Positions 1 to 14,052 of a stretch of 64,000 nt of DNA are shown one piece after another (within the stretch, counting starts at the first letter, position 1; each line of letters opens with the position of its first letter). Source of the stretch: Toxonevra muliebris (lineage: Eukaryota > Arthropoda > Insecta > Diptera > Pallopteridae); assembly GCA_963691655.1 (NCBI GenBank), contig OY829326.1, positions 94,667,235 through 94,731,234 of the forward strand. Direction: 5' to 3'. A program made the position numbers and the translations under genes. Below the pieces are notes generated by a model, which saw only the letters and a program-made list of their open reading frames with translations, made no database searches and was not told the origin of the DNA.

Positions 1-1288
1 GATTTGCTCTCCGGCTTCATTATTTTATTATTTCTCTTTTGCTTTTGTTAATAAATATTACAAGAGCAGCTGTTACGAAAGCAAAATGAAAAATGTCTAA
101 AAAAATTTAATTTCCCCGTTTTTTACAACGATGTGTTTGAGGGTTGCCCTTCGGCACTTTCGGCATTTCAAGTGAATTTCGCTGAAATTCTTCTGAAATT
201 CAGAAATTCATTTGACAGTTTTTGTGTGGCAAAATTCCGCATTCAGACACATTTTTTCAACGAAATTCTAAATTTGCTGAAATTCTCTCTCGTGTGTCCG
301 CACTTTAAGAAACATAAAGTTATAAGGTATTTTATTTTCGCAAGAGCAAAAATTATCATAAAACACACATATATATGAGAGTGCTCAGAAAACGCTCCTT
401 GCATTTTCCCGAGTCGTCCGTATATGTATATATTGCGTAACCGTCACGCATATCACAATACAAGCTTAAAAGGAGAGGAGTTTTTGCAGTCCAAATTTCA
501 TTGCACTGCTGATTATTCATTGAAAATTGTCATAGGTCATGGTATTCATCTCTATAGAGATGTCTTTCCTACGTCACTAACTATAACGTCATAAAATCAA
601 AGTTCAACCGAGTTTCAACTTATTTCTATCGAAGACATGTTAAAATTTGAATTCTTGAAAATAGGCGTGCCACGCCCATTACTACAAAATGCTATTTCAA
701 CTAAAATAATATACAGGCAACTTAGATTATTTCAACTTCAGTAAAGCCAATGTTAACTTATTTTAACAAATTATATGTTGTAGTTAAGAAATAATTAAAT
801 AGTTATAAATACAAACGAATAACCGGTATTTGTTTTTGAGTATTATTATTAACACTAGCAGGTAATATTTCTAAACTGAAACGCAATTATTCAAAATAAA
901 AAATTGTAATAAAATAAATACAAAAAACTTGAATTTGTTTATTCTTTTATGCAATTTTCGAAAAACTAGACACTGTTAAAACGATGCGAAATACGCTCAA
1001 ATATTACGTTAGTGGGCGGTTTTCCGGCGGGAAAAATAGAAAACTCCGTAGCGTGTTAACGAAGCCGTAGCTTGTCTAATACTAAATCGTGTGAATGCGC
1101 AGAAAAATATAAACAGTAACGATGTGACGGACGAGTATGACGTCGACAATGAAGCAAATTTTTCGTAAAATAGTAATAACAACAACAGACAAAACAAAAT
1201 AAAAACAGCTTTTGTTTGTAGCTATTATGTTCTGTTCTGTTCTGTAAGTTTGCAGATTCTCTATGAATGAATTTGAATACTTGTATAT

Positions 1289-1535
1289 TTACATACATAC
1301 ATGCATACATACACAACACATGGCAGTAGTAGAAATCAAAAGTGTGTACGAAAAAAAGCTTTATGTATTTATTTATGTACCATCGCATAAACTTAAAGTG
1401 AATTGCTTTATGAACTATTTTTATGTAGCACTTTGAATGCAAATTTAGCAGAATGTAATAATCCGACTACTTCTAGTGATAGTTTGTGATATTTAAAAGT
1501 ATACACACACACATACATACATACATACACACATA
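1289..1535. repeat. CATA/CA microsatellites
   Basis: Runs of ACATACATACATGCATACAT at 1289-1312 and of ACACACACACATACATACAT at 1501-1535, a common simple repeat in flies. Confidence 0.85.
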
Positions 1536-3939
1536 GTATCATAGATTGTTGGCAATCACTATATGCACTAGAGATGGTATCCTGCGAAAGTACCACGCAT
1601 TAATAGCAAAAATGACCTCAATCCTGAGGCAAAAAATCTGTGACAATGATGAAAACTCTTTTGTTTGGCTTTTTTTAGCAAACTTTCCTGTTATCTTTTT
1701 TGGCTATAGTGCAACAAAATTGAGGGTTGCTGGCATGTAATAAGCCGAAGAACAAAGAAGGTTGGCGGGTGTTGATTGAAGCTGAATTTAATAGCATGAA
1801 ATAAAAGTCTGTGGTTTGCACAGTAGTATTAAATATATTTTTATTTCAGGAGTATGTTTTTTTTTATTTTGTATTTTTTTTTGTTGTATAGAAGGCGTGA
1901 TTTCATAAATTGTTGTGCTGTGAAATTTATGTTTGAACGCCTGTGGTCGTTTTGATTGAGCACATGTGTTGGCATGTGTGTGTGTGGGTATGATTGTGTT
2001 TTATGTATGTATGTGAAAGATGAATCTCATCATTTTGTTACATATTGACGTTCTGTCTGTTACGAATTGATATTTACTTTGGAAGAGTGAAATTCTTTTT
2101 TTTTTAACTAAGTACATATGGAACTTTGTAGTAGTTCTGTATTTTATGATTTTGCAATTAAAAAAAGTTTCGGGCTAAGATAAGAATTTGTGGAAATGCT
2201 TATTTTAAATCTTGAATAATATAAGTATTAATCTTTCGACCTCGAGAAGATATGATTTCTGGTTCAGCTGACCACTGTCGTCTCATAAGATTCAAATCTC
2301 AATGAAATTTTGTGGAGTTGTCCTCAAAAAAACATTTATAATTTCCAAAAACTCGATTAACAACAAGGATAGACATTAAGGAGTATTGTGCGTATAAATA
2401 TATGGGTCCTCATATCTCATCGGAATACCCTGCTACAAAAACGACTTAAGTCAGCCGATTTTCAATTGAAAAATATCAAAATCAATGTTAGAAAATGCGG
2501 ATCTTTTTTCGGAATTGAAACTTATTACGCACGGTTGCTAGCTGTAAATTGATATTACATTCAAAATAATGAAACAAATGAAGTGGTGGGGAGTTAAACG
2601 GCAGGAATAGCACGATACAACATGTGCGCATGTTGGGTAGGAATGTGAGTGAATCTTGATATACACTTTCGCATATGTTGTACAGCGAGACATGTTGTCA
2701 CAAAAGAAATTCAGTATGTGCACCAGCCTATATAATATAAACGTTGCATGCGTCCGCATAAAATGTGCGCACATGCTGTATCATCTATACTCTGCTCTAC
2801 TCTCTATATATCTATATTTGCCTTGAGGCAACTGTAAAATTTTTATAAATATTTTTCTTCTTTTGTTTTATATAACGAAAACCCTGGCTTTAAAATTAAA
2901 AAAAACTATGAGGTTTCATCAAATAAAGTATTTTTTACGCAGACTCTGCAAAGTTTCTCTTTCACCTTGTGCCCTAACAAAAGTTCTAAACATAAAACTA
3001 AGAGAAATGTATGTTCTAAATTTTAAATTGGTTTATAGTCTTAATGCTATTGCAAAAAAATATTGTTTTATACTTAAATCGTTTTTGTATACTTAAATTA
3101 AATGGTTCCAATCGAAATTAATAAGAGAATAACTCATAAATGCTTAGTTTTCAATTATTAAAAAATAGAATTCATTTTAAACAACCAATCTCTCGAAAAA
3201 AGATTATGTAAAAATTAAATATATTTCCATTAGATTAAAAATTAGGCCTAGAACACAATCTTCTAATAAATATTCAAAATATTTTAAAAAACTCCTATAT
3301 GTATAAATAATCTAGGGTGGGGTGAAAAATTTTGTTGTACTCAGGGGCACCTCAGAAAGTTAGTATCTGACATAAGTGAAAAACATCATCACAAAACAAA
3401 AAAAAATGTTCAACAATTTGAACAAAACATCAGATGCTGAGAAAAACCATATTTTCACCTAATGGGAGGATAAATATTTGACCAACCAAGTCGCAGATTA
3501 TATTATAATAGGTTAAAAACAGGATCCTAGAATAATTTTAGATTAATTTTGATTCTCTGGATCATGAATTTGTGGCTAAATTATCCGATTTGTGAAATTT
3601 TTAAAGATAGTGAGAGAAAATTTTGACTTTTAGGCATCGTTAACCCATTTTGAACATCTGAACGGTTTTTCGTTTTTTGATACTTTTATGAAAATTAAAA
3701 ATGAAATTGTGAATATATTTATTTTGCATTTGAAATCTAAAATTATGTAGATAAAATAGATTAGGTTCAAAAAACTAGCTTCAAATACAAATATGCTTAA
3801 AAGGACTTTATACATTTTTCATAAACTGCAACTGATCAAACTTTAAGAAAAAAAACAGTATGGAAAAATAATCATATTTCAGAAAAGCCGTACCAACTTT
3901 ATCAATCTGTTATAAAATTTATTATAAAATGAAGTGTTT

Positions 3940-4065
3940 ATAATCTTCGGCTTCGGCAAAAAACTTTTGTCAAAACTTCGGCCATGTTTTGCTGAAGCCG
4001 TAGCCGAAGATGATTTTTTAGGCCAAATAGCCGAAGAAACGAAGCCGAATATTCGGTCGGACACT
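3940..4065. repeat. CCGAAG-rich degenerate repeat
   Basis: Repeated CTTCGGC/GCCGAAG units on both strands, with local inverted symmetry, in an otherwise AT-rich intron. Origin unknown. Confidence 0.4.
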
Positions 4066-4278
4066 ACAAGAAACTACAAATAACCGACCACAGTTCAGTT
4101 TTTAATCTACTTAGAAAACTTTTTAAATCAATATTTTTTCCATACTGTTATTATAAAATATACATAGAGGTAAGTTCTCCAGCTCAATTCGATTTTGAAT
4201 ATTTTCTCTCAAAAGTTTTAAAATTGTTCGCTAAATCATTATCGAAACAACTTAGTGCGTAAAAATAAGAAACATTAA

Positions 4279-4561
4279 CCCTAGAAAGGTAATCTTCGAC
4301 GATTCGACGAACACTATATACACATTTTTTCAAATTTCTCTCTGTTGTACCTCAATGCAAATTGCTTAAAAATAAGCAAATATTTTTAAAAATATATACG
4401 GTGCATATTATTTGTTTAAGAAAAATCTAAATATGATAAGGAAAGTAAGTTATAGTGTATGCGCTATATATTCTTTCCAGAAAGTGGAGTTAAATATGAC
4501 TTCGTCGATTCGACGTAGATTACCTACAACGTATGCAAAAAATATGATTACCTAGCTAGGG
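4279..4561. mobile_element. piggyBac-like MITE with TTAA flanks
   Basis: TTAA at 4275-4278 and 4562-4565 flank a 283-base element. It begins CCCTAGAAAGGTAATC and ends with the inverse of CCCTAGCTAGGTAATC (14 of 16 match). Inside both ends are TCGACGATTCGACGAA-like palindromes. TTAA duplication and CCC ends are hallmarks of the piggyBac superfamily. It has no coding capacity. Its sister copy is at 13250. Confidence 0.8.
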
Positions 4562-5116
4562 TTAAGAATTTAAGGCAATTCTGGGATAAGTGCTATTATA
4601 CCTTCTCCTTTACCTCTTGAATTAGACTGTGGTAACTCTATCCAAGTTTTAAAAATTGTTTTTAAAATGTTTTAATTGTGACAAATTGCCAAAACTTTTC
4701 CGGGATAGTCTAAATAACTGCTGCTTCTTGGCTTAAAATTCTCAGTGTAGTTGAATGGTGGTTTTATTTTTAATTGTCATTATTTAGTTTGATATTGCAT
4801 TATAACATGCATATATATTTCGAATGAATATTGTAGAGTAAACTTTGGTAAAAACTTTTCAGAAATAATATAATATTCTTAGAATAACATTGATAATTTT
4901 AGTTTTTAATACAAAATGATAAACCAAAAACACTAGAAATATAATTGTGAGTACGAATATGCACTTAATTTATGGTTAACGATTGACATTAAGCTTTATT
5001 ATTACCGCAAAAACACAAACTCAAAGAGAACAACACATTGCATTTCCCAATAATTACGATTATTTCTATAGGTACATACATATATCCTTGTACACATTCA
5101 TATGTGTAGGAATATA

Positions 5117-5336
5117 CAGTCGCTGATCAAAAAATAGCTTAACTTGCTCTTTTCATGGAAAACTTTTTTAGATTATTAAAAAGTATATGAAGGTTTCAAA
5201 CTAATTCTATATTTTTAACACTCTTTTTGAAAATGCCGTATACTTTGGTTCAATGTTCAAGTTTGCAGAATAGATAAGGTAAAGGTAAAATTATATAAAA
5301 ATATTGTAGTGAGAGCAACTCATTGATCAATCACTG
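5117..5336. mobile_element. Possible Tc1-like MITE
   Basis: TA dinucleotides flank a 220-base segment starting CAGTCGCTGATCAA and ending with the inverse of CAGTGATTGATCAA (11 of 14 match). The layout resembles short Tc1/mariner derivatives. The terminal match is brief. Confidence 0.4.
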
Positions 5337-5799
5337 TAACTACATGCATAGTTACGATTACTTAAGTAAAAATACTGTATACGAGTAGAAGGACGTTGAC
5401 ACAGTGCAATATTGCTAACAATGAATTTCTTTGACCTCAAGAACTAAAGAGAATGTAAGTGTCCTTTGGAAAATGTCAAGTGTTCAAGTAATAACAAACA
5501 CATACCAAGTTAACATTTACCAAAACGACAAACGTATAATTTTTGTGGTTAAATGGCAAATTATAGTCATTTTCCTTATTCTCATTGTTTTTATGTTTAG
5601 TCACAAGACAATAGAGTTTTTGGCAACCGAAACTGACATTATGGTAAAGTCATTAAAGGTTAACTTAAAATCAAATGCGGTCGATTTTTGCATCTCAAGT
5701 GATTTTCTTTACCCCATGCACAGATAGGAGGAATATATACTGGAAAAAGAATACAATGAAACGAATTTATTTGTTTTGTAAATTTTTTTATTCCATTAA

Positions 5800-7028
5800 C
5801 CCTCGGATTAATGGTAAGGCCCCTGGAAACCTTTTTGATTTTTAATTGAAAATTGTCTATATTTCGGCCAAGGTAAGGTACACTGGACCGACAATGTATT
5901 CCAAGAATATATTATTATGCTTCATTTTAAGCCATTTACAAAGCGAATCGTGGATCGGTTCAGATTTTATGGCGGTTTTTATGTGTTAAGGGCGTGGATT
6001 AGTGATAAGGTCCGCTGGGACCTATTATAACACTGTGCGACACCAAAAATATGAATCCAAATCTTTCTAATTTAATATTAAGTGGGCCTTAATAATATTG
6101 CCAAAGCATTTTGCTACTTTAGGTCAAATAAGCGATTTTTTCAAGGTCAAAGTCTGTAATAGAGGTCATAAATATAAATTCGCTTAACTCATAAACCACA
6201 AGGAATTTCGTATTGATATTTTCGGCAAAATTGGGTCTCTAAAACAGATCTATAATATTGTAGAGCACTCTATCAGCAAAAAGTTATCACAGAGTATGGA
6301 ATTTGAGACTAAATGCAAATTCGTTTAAGTTTAAACAATAAACATCTTCTTCTTTTACCTCGCTACAATTTTGCTGAACATAGGTAACCCTTAAAAATCA
6401 ACTTAAACCGGTCAATTATGCCCCAAAAGTATAAAATTAAGAAATATTGAGCCTATATATACAATGACTCGCAAAATTGATCGGGAACCACTCAAGGCCT
6501 TTAGATATTATTTGATTTCCTGTATTTATTCATCACGCAATTGGCAACAAAAAATATTAGAGACCGGGCCACGAACGCTCGCATAACACGTTTTCCTCAC
6601 ATTAGCAATGCTATGATGTCTTTCGGAGTAATTATCACAAGGAGACAGCTAGTACAAAGACGTACACATCAAATTTTGCAGAGCGGCCCAATAGACCTTC
6701 ATGCTATTTGTGTCGTAAGCAGAACAGTCAACAACGAAAAACCAGAGCATTCAAAACAATTTGCATAGGTGGTATACTTGTATTTCAACCCCGAGTATAG
6801 AGCAACAAGAATAACAATTCATTTTAAAATCTGATTTTTTTTTAACAAAATAATGTGTAAACACAATGAACAAACAAAAATATTTGTCCTTTTATTGTAC
6901 CCAATGATTTGAGTGATTTAAATGAGCATAAATTAATGTAGTCATATGAAATTTCCATACAATTGCTCATAGGTCCCTACGGACCTTATCACTTTTTTAA
7001 TAGAAAAATCTTACCACTAATCCGAGGG
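5800..7028. mobile_element. piggyBac-like element, decayed (1.2 kb)
   Basis: TTAA at 5796 and CTAA at 7029 (one mutation) flank ends CCCTCGGATTAATGGTAAG and the inverse of CCCTCGGATTAGTGGTAAG. A second inverted pair lies inside, at 6002-6022 and 6972-6992 (19 of 21 match). Near the right end, frame 6702-6800 reads CYLCRKQNSQQRKTRAFK, resembling the C-terminal cysteine-rich domain of piggyBac transposases but lacking most later cysteines. The rest of a transposase is not readable, so the element is an inactive deletion derivative. Confidence 0.7.
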
Positions 7029-8239
7029 CTAATCAATTTATACAGAATGCAATCAGCATAAATATATTTAAAAATTAATTAAATTAAAACGCAGTTCCTT
7101 TTTAATCTCAAAAAGTATTATAATAATTCCGACTTGAAGACAAAATATTTTTTTCTGAATAAATAAATACAATTTTTGTTTTTGCAATTATTTTCATTCA
7201 TTAATTTTCACAGTACAATCAGAAAACATCCCATTAAACATTAAAAATATCGCCCACCCAGTCCACCCAGTGTTAAAACTTAATAAGTAACATTATATAA
7301 ATATATAAATTTTAACTGTGTTCTTAAAAACTTTTACAAATTCGCTGTCCGGTTTCGAGGTATCTTCGGTTAAAAACAAGTTATTTCTAATAAAGATTAA
7401 CTTTGTTGTATAAAATGAGTTTTTGCAAGATTTGTACTTAGTGAGTTTTACCTATGAACCAACGATATTTTAATAAAAAAAAACAACAACAACTATTGTA
7501 ATATCTAGCTATCATGACAATTAATTACAAAACAATATGCATTTTTTCTTGCTGACACAATCATTTTGTTTTTATAACAAATAATTAATATGATTTTTTT
7601 TAGTTGGATTTAAATGTTCAAAGTTTCGATTACATTGCAAATTGTTGGTGCAAGTTTAAAAAAATATGGAAAAAATTTACAAGTAAGGGAAAGAATACAT
7701 TTTTTTTTTAAACAAATTGTACAGTGGAGTGAGATTAAACAAAATCTGATCATAATTTAAAAACGAAGTGTGCGCTCTAATATGTTTCGATACCTAGAAA
7801 AAGGACTTCGGCTCTTTAAATTATTTCTTTTCAATATATTAGGTCTAGATTTGTTTGGAAAACTATTTCTAGCTTTTGGAGGAAGATTTGTGTAGATCCA
7901 CTGATTTACCCAAATTTTGTCGACTTTCTGTCTTTTTATTACATTAGACAACGGTGGGATGGAACTCTAAGTTTGAACCCGTTGAATAGTACACGCTCGT
8001 CAGACACTCACAAGAAGCATTGAAAACTAACTCCCCTGGGAAATTTTTCAAGTCAAAAAATTTGTTCCCGAGTATGCTTAGCATCTAATTTTTGGCTTTA
8101 TAGCCTAAAAGAAGCAAGGTTCAAGCTTTAATTTCGATTGTTTTTTTCCAGAGTTTTTTAACACTGTTTATCTAATATCTAGAGCCAAATTGACATGAAA
8201 AAAACCTGTTGCACCGATCATCTCAAATTTGAGGGCTGA

Positions 8240-8470
8240 TTTTAAATGAGAGACTGAAAGCAAAAGCGGTTCAACTTTTGAGTTCGGAAAAAATTGGTAT
8301 AATTTTACTTAAGAGCAAAAGCGGTACGGGTGCCGTTCAGAGCAAAAGTGAAACAAAATATGTTCAGAGAAAAACGGTTTAAGTCGCTGTGTCGTTTTTG
8401 CTCTGAAAGAATTGTTGTATAATTTCTGCTCTTACCTTAAGTTGTTTCATTTTTACTCTAATTTCCAAAA
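8240..8470. repeat. AGAGCAAAAG repeats in both orientations
   Basis: AGCAAAAGCGGT occurs at 8259 and 8312, CAGAGCAAAAGTGAAACA at 8338, and inverted TTTTTGCTCTGAAA at 8395 with ATTTTTACTCT at 8449. It looks like a decayed element with inverted ends; limits are not defined. Confidence 0.35.
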
Positions 8471-11400
8471 CAAAATTATTTTAAAAAAATCAAAGAAATA
8501 TGCATTCAGGGCTGTGCAAAATTAAAACAACATTTTTTTTATATGTGTTATGATATTCCATATTATCAACCAATGCCTCACATCTGCGAGTCATTGAATT
8601 TGTCAACTTGATGAATGTTCCCGTGGGTGCCATTTCAAACTTTTATTTTCAATCAGATTATTCCCGATTGGGAAGTGGTACCACCCCACTCTACATTTCG
8701 GGGTCCCGAAGAAGGTTTCAAGGATTAGGTTTGGATGATAGCGACAATCCATAAGGGAACTGAACCCTTTCCTTGCTAATCAATCTTTCTCGAACTTTAA
8801 TGTTCGTTTCGAGTCGTTTTCATGTCTAAATATAATTTTATCATTTAAGAACGAATTAACTCCACTTTCTTTTAAATAAATATTAATAAAAACCATGAAA
8901 ACGTAATAAGGATAATATATCTAGATTTGTTGCTTTTGATATGTACACTACTATACACTGGTTCAATCAACGATATCATTGAGAAATGTCTACCGTGATA
9001 CAATTTTTATCAAGGTAATATTTTTGGATAGAGTCAACCCAAACTTGCAGGTGATTACCGTGCAAGGTATACAATTGCCGTTGAATTCTGCTTAACCCGT
9101 TTGGGACGGTAAGGAAGATAGCGTAAGACTAACTAATCCAGTTCTTTTACATGCTTTTGAAGAAAGGCTGCTCAGCGTCAAACCAAGTTATTTTTTGAAA
9201 AAATTCAATCCGGAATCGCAATTAAAATTTTATGTATTTAAAAAAAAGCTATTGAGGTTCAGAAAAAATTATTATATTCGACATTCGGACTTGGAAAATT
9301 CAGTGACATAAAAAATTTTTGGGCTTAAGAAATTCCTTAGGTTTAAAAAAGTAATAAAAAGTAATATTGATTTAGAGCATAAATATATATATATATTCAG
9401 TGGCGTGTCTAGCATTTACTGATGAGGCAAGCTCAGTGCATTTTTTTTATCAAACCAAAAAGGCTAAAATTGACAATAAAGATGGAATGCTCTAGATCCC
9501 GATTGAAGCATTGAAGAAGGAATATGGGAGCTCTGTTTGGACTTTACCAACGTTTTTAGACGTGCTAAAATATTGACATTAACAATACAAAATGAGCATA
9601 TAAATTCAGGAGGTGAACGTAGAAAGGGCATTTTTGGACTTAAATTGATATAGGCTCCGCAAAGGTATCATTTAAAAAACCAATCGTTTAGTGATATACT
9701 ATTTTTTAAACTAAACAATAATTTCTCTTAATATAAACCTTATTAATAAAACTGCAAATTATCAAATATAAGAAAATGTCAACGGAATGAAAAAATCCAA
9801 ATTGCAAAGTAACTAAATGTATGGATGTAAATAAGTAAAACTGTTATTTGAAAAACCTTGTTTTGCTTCATTTTTATTTGAACCTGAACCGGAACACACA
9901 ATTATTTTTTGCTTGAACCTGAACCTGAACACGAACCCAAATTTAACCGGTTCGAAACTCTTCTAAAAACCAATGGCGCAAAAAAATAGGAGTAAAAGAA
10001 AGTGGAGTAAATACATTCCAAATGCCAAACAAAAACTGAAAGCCAGCTTTTAAGTTCTATATAAAATCATACATAGTAGTAGAAAATTGGTATGCTGCTA
10101 CTTTTTATGGAACCGCTCATACTAAAAAAGCTATTGAGCTTCCAATTAGAATAAGCGAGATAGCATGGTATGAAAACATACATTTTCAAATTTTAAAAGC
10201 CTCGTAAAAGCCAACTTGATGAACTGCGATAGCGTGAATGCTTGTGTGTATTTTATATAATCCACATTTAATTTTTTATTAGTACATATACGAACTATTG
10301 AAAAACAGGGTAATACAAATAAAAATTTTTAAAAGAAAATTCTTCTTTCAGTTAAAACAAAAGTAGTAATTTTGTAAGTACATATTGTACAAATTTTCAG
10401 TTAACAATTCTTAGGCAAGCCCGGTTTTTGGGCTTATATGGACGTACCGCCACAAAAAAAAGTTTAATTTTGCAGGCCTGTGTAATTTATTATTAAGCGA
10501 AAATTTGATATGAACAACATGTAGACATACATATGTGCATACTCCACGATAAACATACCCACATATATATCTATTTTGTAATTTACATCATCAGATTCTG
10601 TATATAATTAGTATTATTTAAATAAAAAAAAAATAGCATCGTGTGTCTGTAAAAAAATATTTAATCAATTAAAGTTCAAGAGATATATGCATAAAAATAG
10701 AAATCTTAATACAACAAATGGTCACGGTCAAGAACAGAGAGCGCTTTTCTTAATTAAAAAAAAGAAGACAATTGAATGATTTGTTAGAATTTGTATGGAA
10801 TGACAAAATAATTTAAAGCTTCGTGAACTCAATTGACGAACTATACGAACTATAGTAATTTAAAAATTTATTTCAATTGAATTACAAGGTTAATGTTTAG
10901 TAATTGGGACAGTATTGAAATATGTGAAAGAAACTTTAGTAGAAAATTATTTGCATTTAAATATTTTAAATTTAATATTTAAATAAACCTATTAAATATA
11001 GTGAACTCTTAATATAAAAGTCTTTATTTAACAAAATTAAAAAAAAAAACATAGAAGATCAATGTCCTCAAAGCTATGCTCCATTTAAAAAAAAAAAACA
11101 TAAGCCCAATTTAAACTTGCCCACACAAGCAGAAAATTAAAAAAAAAAACATATCCTAACAATAGACAACAACACGCAACAAATATCCTGCTGCATATCC
11201 TTCCGTTGCTGGCGGTTTAATATCAGCTTTCTGGTCTGACAGCATGTGTCATTTACAATTACAATAGAAAAATTACTTTGTATTCTACGAGTGTAAAGAA
11301 GGAAAAGGAGGTAAAGAAGAGAGTGAAGGTAGGGAGCTGCTTCTGCATATGTCATTAGGGTGGGGGCAATATATGTATTTATATTTATAGTTCGTATAAA

Positions 11401-13249
11401 AAAAAATCGTTCAATTTTAACCTCATCTATCGATTTCAATGACGTCTTTAATGTGGGTCTTTTAGTTCATCATCATTTATTGTCATTTTCTGACAGCTGG
11501 ATGATATTTATTTCAACTTATAAATGTACTAATAAATATGTACCTACATATGTAATTTAAGTTAAATGGGTTGTACTGTGGTTAAGATTTGCAGTTTTTA
11601 TGATAAAAAATTATAGGCCATTATTTCACTTTTTTTTCAAATTAACAGTATTTTTTTCATTATCAGAATGAATCTGTACGGATCTGTACATTACTTCCTT
11701 AAATCTCATTTTATTGATTATATTTCAGAGCAAATTTTTGTTCCCCCCAAAATTATACTAATTTTAATGTACTATAATGAACTTATTAATGTACGCTCTA
11801 CATTGTTTTCTTATATACAATTTATGTTTAAGTTTGATCTGCCAATGAATTCTTCATTGACTGCATATTATGTAATTAAATTGTACATTGATTCAAAGTA
11901 AGTTACATAAACATTACTTAAGAATCGTTAGTTTCCTTCACTTTTTAAAATTTATAAGCTGACGATTTTCATTAATTTTTCATAAATTCAACGTAGAAGT
12001 TGAAAGAAGTTTAGATGAATTGATAAAATAAATTTTTTCATTAATTTAATGCACCTAAATCGATTTTTACATTGGTTGAAAATTCTATGAACAGCTATAC
12101 ATTCTCACAATCAAGTAATTCTTTAAGAAAGAGCGATATTAGTTCATTATCTTAAATCAAACTACAATTTAATAAAAATCAGTTGTCGTTGATTTCCATT
12201 AGCAATTCTACAATATAAATTCAGTGCCCAAATCTCATCGTCTAGCTTGTCAGCAATAAAACTTTTTTGAGAATATATACAATAGAATGTATTGAAAATA
12301 AAACTTAATACGTTTTCTACTTGGTACAGGTATGTTCGATGAAATAGCAATGCGTAGTATGAAGTGCAATGTGCTCTATTAAGAGCTTGTAATTCTTTTC
12401 ATCAATAAACAGAATTAAATTTATCAGTAATAAATCTACGGTTAGAAGTCAGAAGTCGTGATGAATATTTTAGATGACAGTTTATGGTGAATATCTACCT
12501 TAGTATATCTTAAAAGCTGTCAGTCATGGAAGTGGTGGAATAATGTTTTGGTGTTGTTACTTATGAAGTAGGAATTTATTTATTTTTTAATTTTTTTTTT
12601 TTGAAAAATCGTTTTATGACTTCTGAATTCTAATCGTGGCTGGTAGTTTTTTTATTGATAAAAATATTTACATATATATTTTTAACAATTTACATATATA
12701 TTTTTAACAATAAGTAGATATTAGAGAGTATTTTGCGTTTTATATTAAGCACTACTATTTCAGCGAATACAGCTGTATATGCCAAGCATTTAAAGACATA
12801 TAATAACAGTTATTGTACCTATTTATTACTGCTAAGATTGAATTTCAATCGATAAATTGCTTGTATTGGATATTCTACACGAAAGTAAAAGAAAAGAAAA
12901 TATAAATATTTTATATCACCTTCAGTCCAATTGAAACCACATTTTTTTGACATTGAACATTTAATTTTATATTTATATATTCAAGGTTGTGTCTGACATT
13001 ATTGAAAATGGGTATAAGAAAAAGAGAAAAGACCTACATCAAGAAGACAGTGGTTATTTGCGCTTACAAAATCTTTAATTTACTATTGTTTCCTGGTTTC
13101 CATATTGAAAATGCCCGTAAACCAAATCAAGTTTCGTATAGACTTTCGAGTACTTGACTCAAATGATTTTGCGAAATTTTGAACCATTAGCCGCTATCTT
13201 GAATGAGAAGTAGCAGATTTTGAAATTCCCCTTTTTTTTTTGTTTTTAA

Positions 13250-13379
13250 CCCTAGACGAAACGTTTTATTTTTTCAGTGCTTTTTATTACTTAAAAACAA
13301 AATTAATCAATTCATTTTTTTTTGTTAACTTAACAAAAAAATTCGCGTCGTCGATTCGACGAAGAAGTGTCGTCTAGGG
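13250..13379. mobile_element. piggyBac-like MITE, short sister copy
   Basis: TTAA flanks at 13246-13249 and 13380-13383 enclose 130 bases beginning CCCTAGACGA and ending with its inverse, TCGTCTAGGG. An internal GTCGATTCGACGAA is shared with the element at 4279. It is noncoding. Confidence 0.8.
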
Positions 13380-13738
13380 TTAATGACAAAATCTGAAAAA
13401 ATTTACAGTGGTTCCTTTTATCACGAGACACATGAGTAAATGTGCAAAGTTTGAGAAAAAATAAAAAGATTTAGATGCGCCACCAGGAGCTAAAATTTCT
13501 AAGCGCTAAACAACTTTTTTGTGGTTGGGGAACAAAAACAACAATATTTATGAAACCACAAGCTTCTGCTGGAAATCAGAGTAGGAAAGCTATTTTCAAG
13601 GTAAAAAAAATTCAACCGAAAATTTCGCAATTTTTTATAGCGAGTTCGCGTTAAAAAGTTCGTAAAAAAAATATAAATGTAGCCCATGTCAAAAAAAAAA
13701 AAAAAATTACTGTAAATTTTTCAGGTTTTTCCATTAAT

Positions 13739-14052
13739 TACTACTACTATTATGGCACAACAGCCCATGGAGGGCCAAGGCCGAGATTTTCGCATCCATT
13801 CATGTTGTGTGAGTTATATTTGTACACGAATGGAAGGGACCTACAGTTTTATGCCGAGCGGCGAAGTGAACAGCTTTTCATAGGCATTTTTTTTTACTCT
13901 CGGAGGTTTGCCATTGCCAGCCAGGAGGTGGTGCCGTGTAGAAAAATTTTTATTTTCTATTTTTTTTTTATTTTTTGAGCGTGCCGAGATATGAACCCGG
14001 GCACCTTTGCGTAGTAGTCCAACACAATAACCACTAGGCTATGACGATCACA
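13739..14052 (-). mobile_element. tRNA-derived SINE
   Basis: Perfect 12-base direct repeats TTTTCCATTAAT (13727-13738 and 14053-14064) flank this segment. Read on the minus strand it begins with a tRNA-like head: an A box TAGCCTAGTGG, then a B-box-like GGTTCATATCTC. It ends in an ATAATAGTAGTAGTAATT tail. The head resembles a tRNA gene, but the target duplication, body and tail show that it is a SINE. Confidence 0.85.

Noticed and set aside
1056..1442. 128-codon minus-strand open frame
   Set aside because: Low-complexity Cys/Tyr/Phe composition from AT-rich and CATA-repeat DNA; no family resemblance.
5431..5727. 98-codon frame with a hydrophobic stretch
   Set aside because: Starts with a non-ATG codon, no family seen, and lies in repeat-rich intron.
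13975..14052. Possible tRNA gene on the minus strand
   Set aside because: A-box and B-box match, but it is the head of a SINE with a 12-base target duplication; acceptor-stem pairing is not seen.
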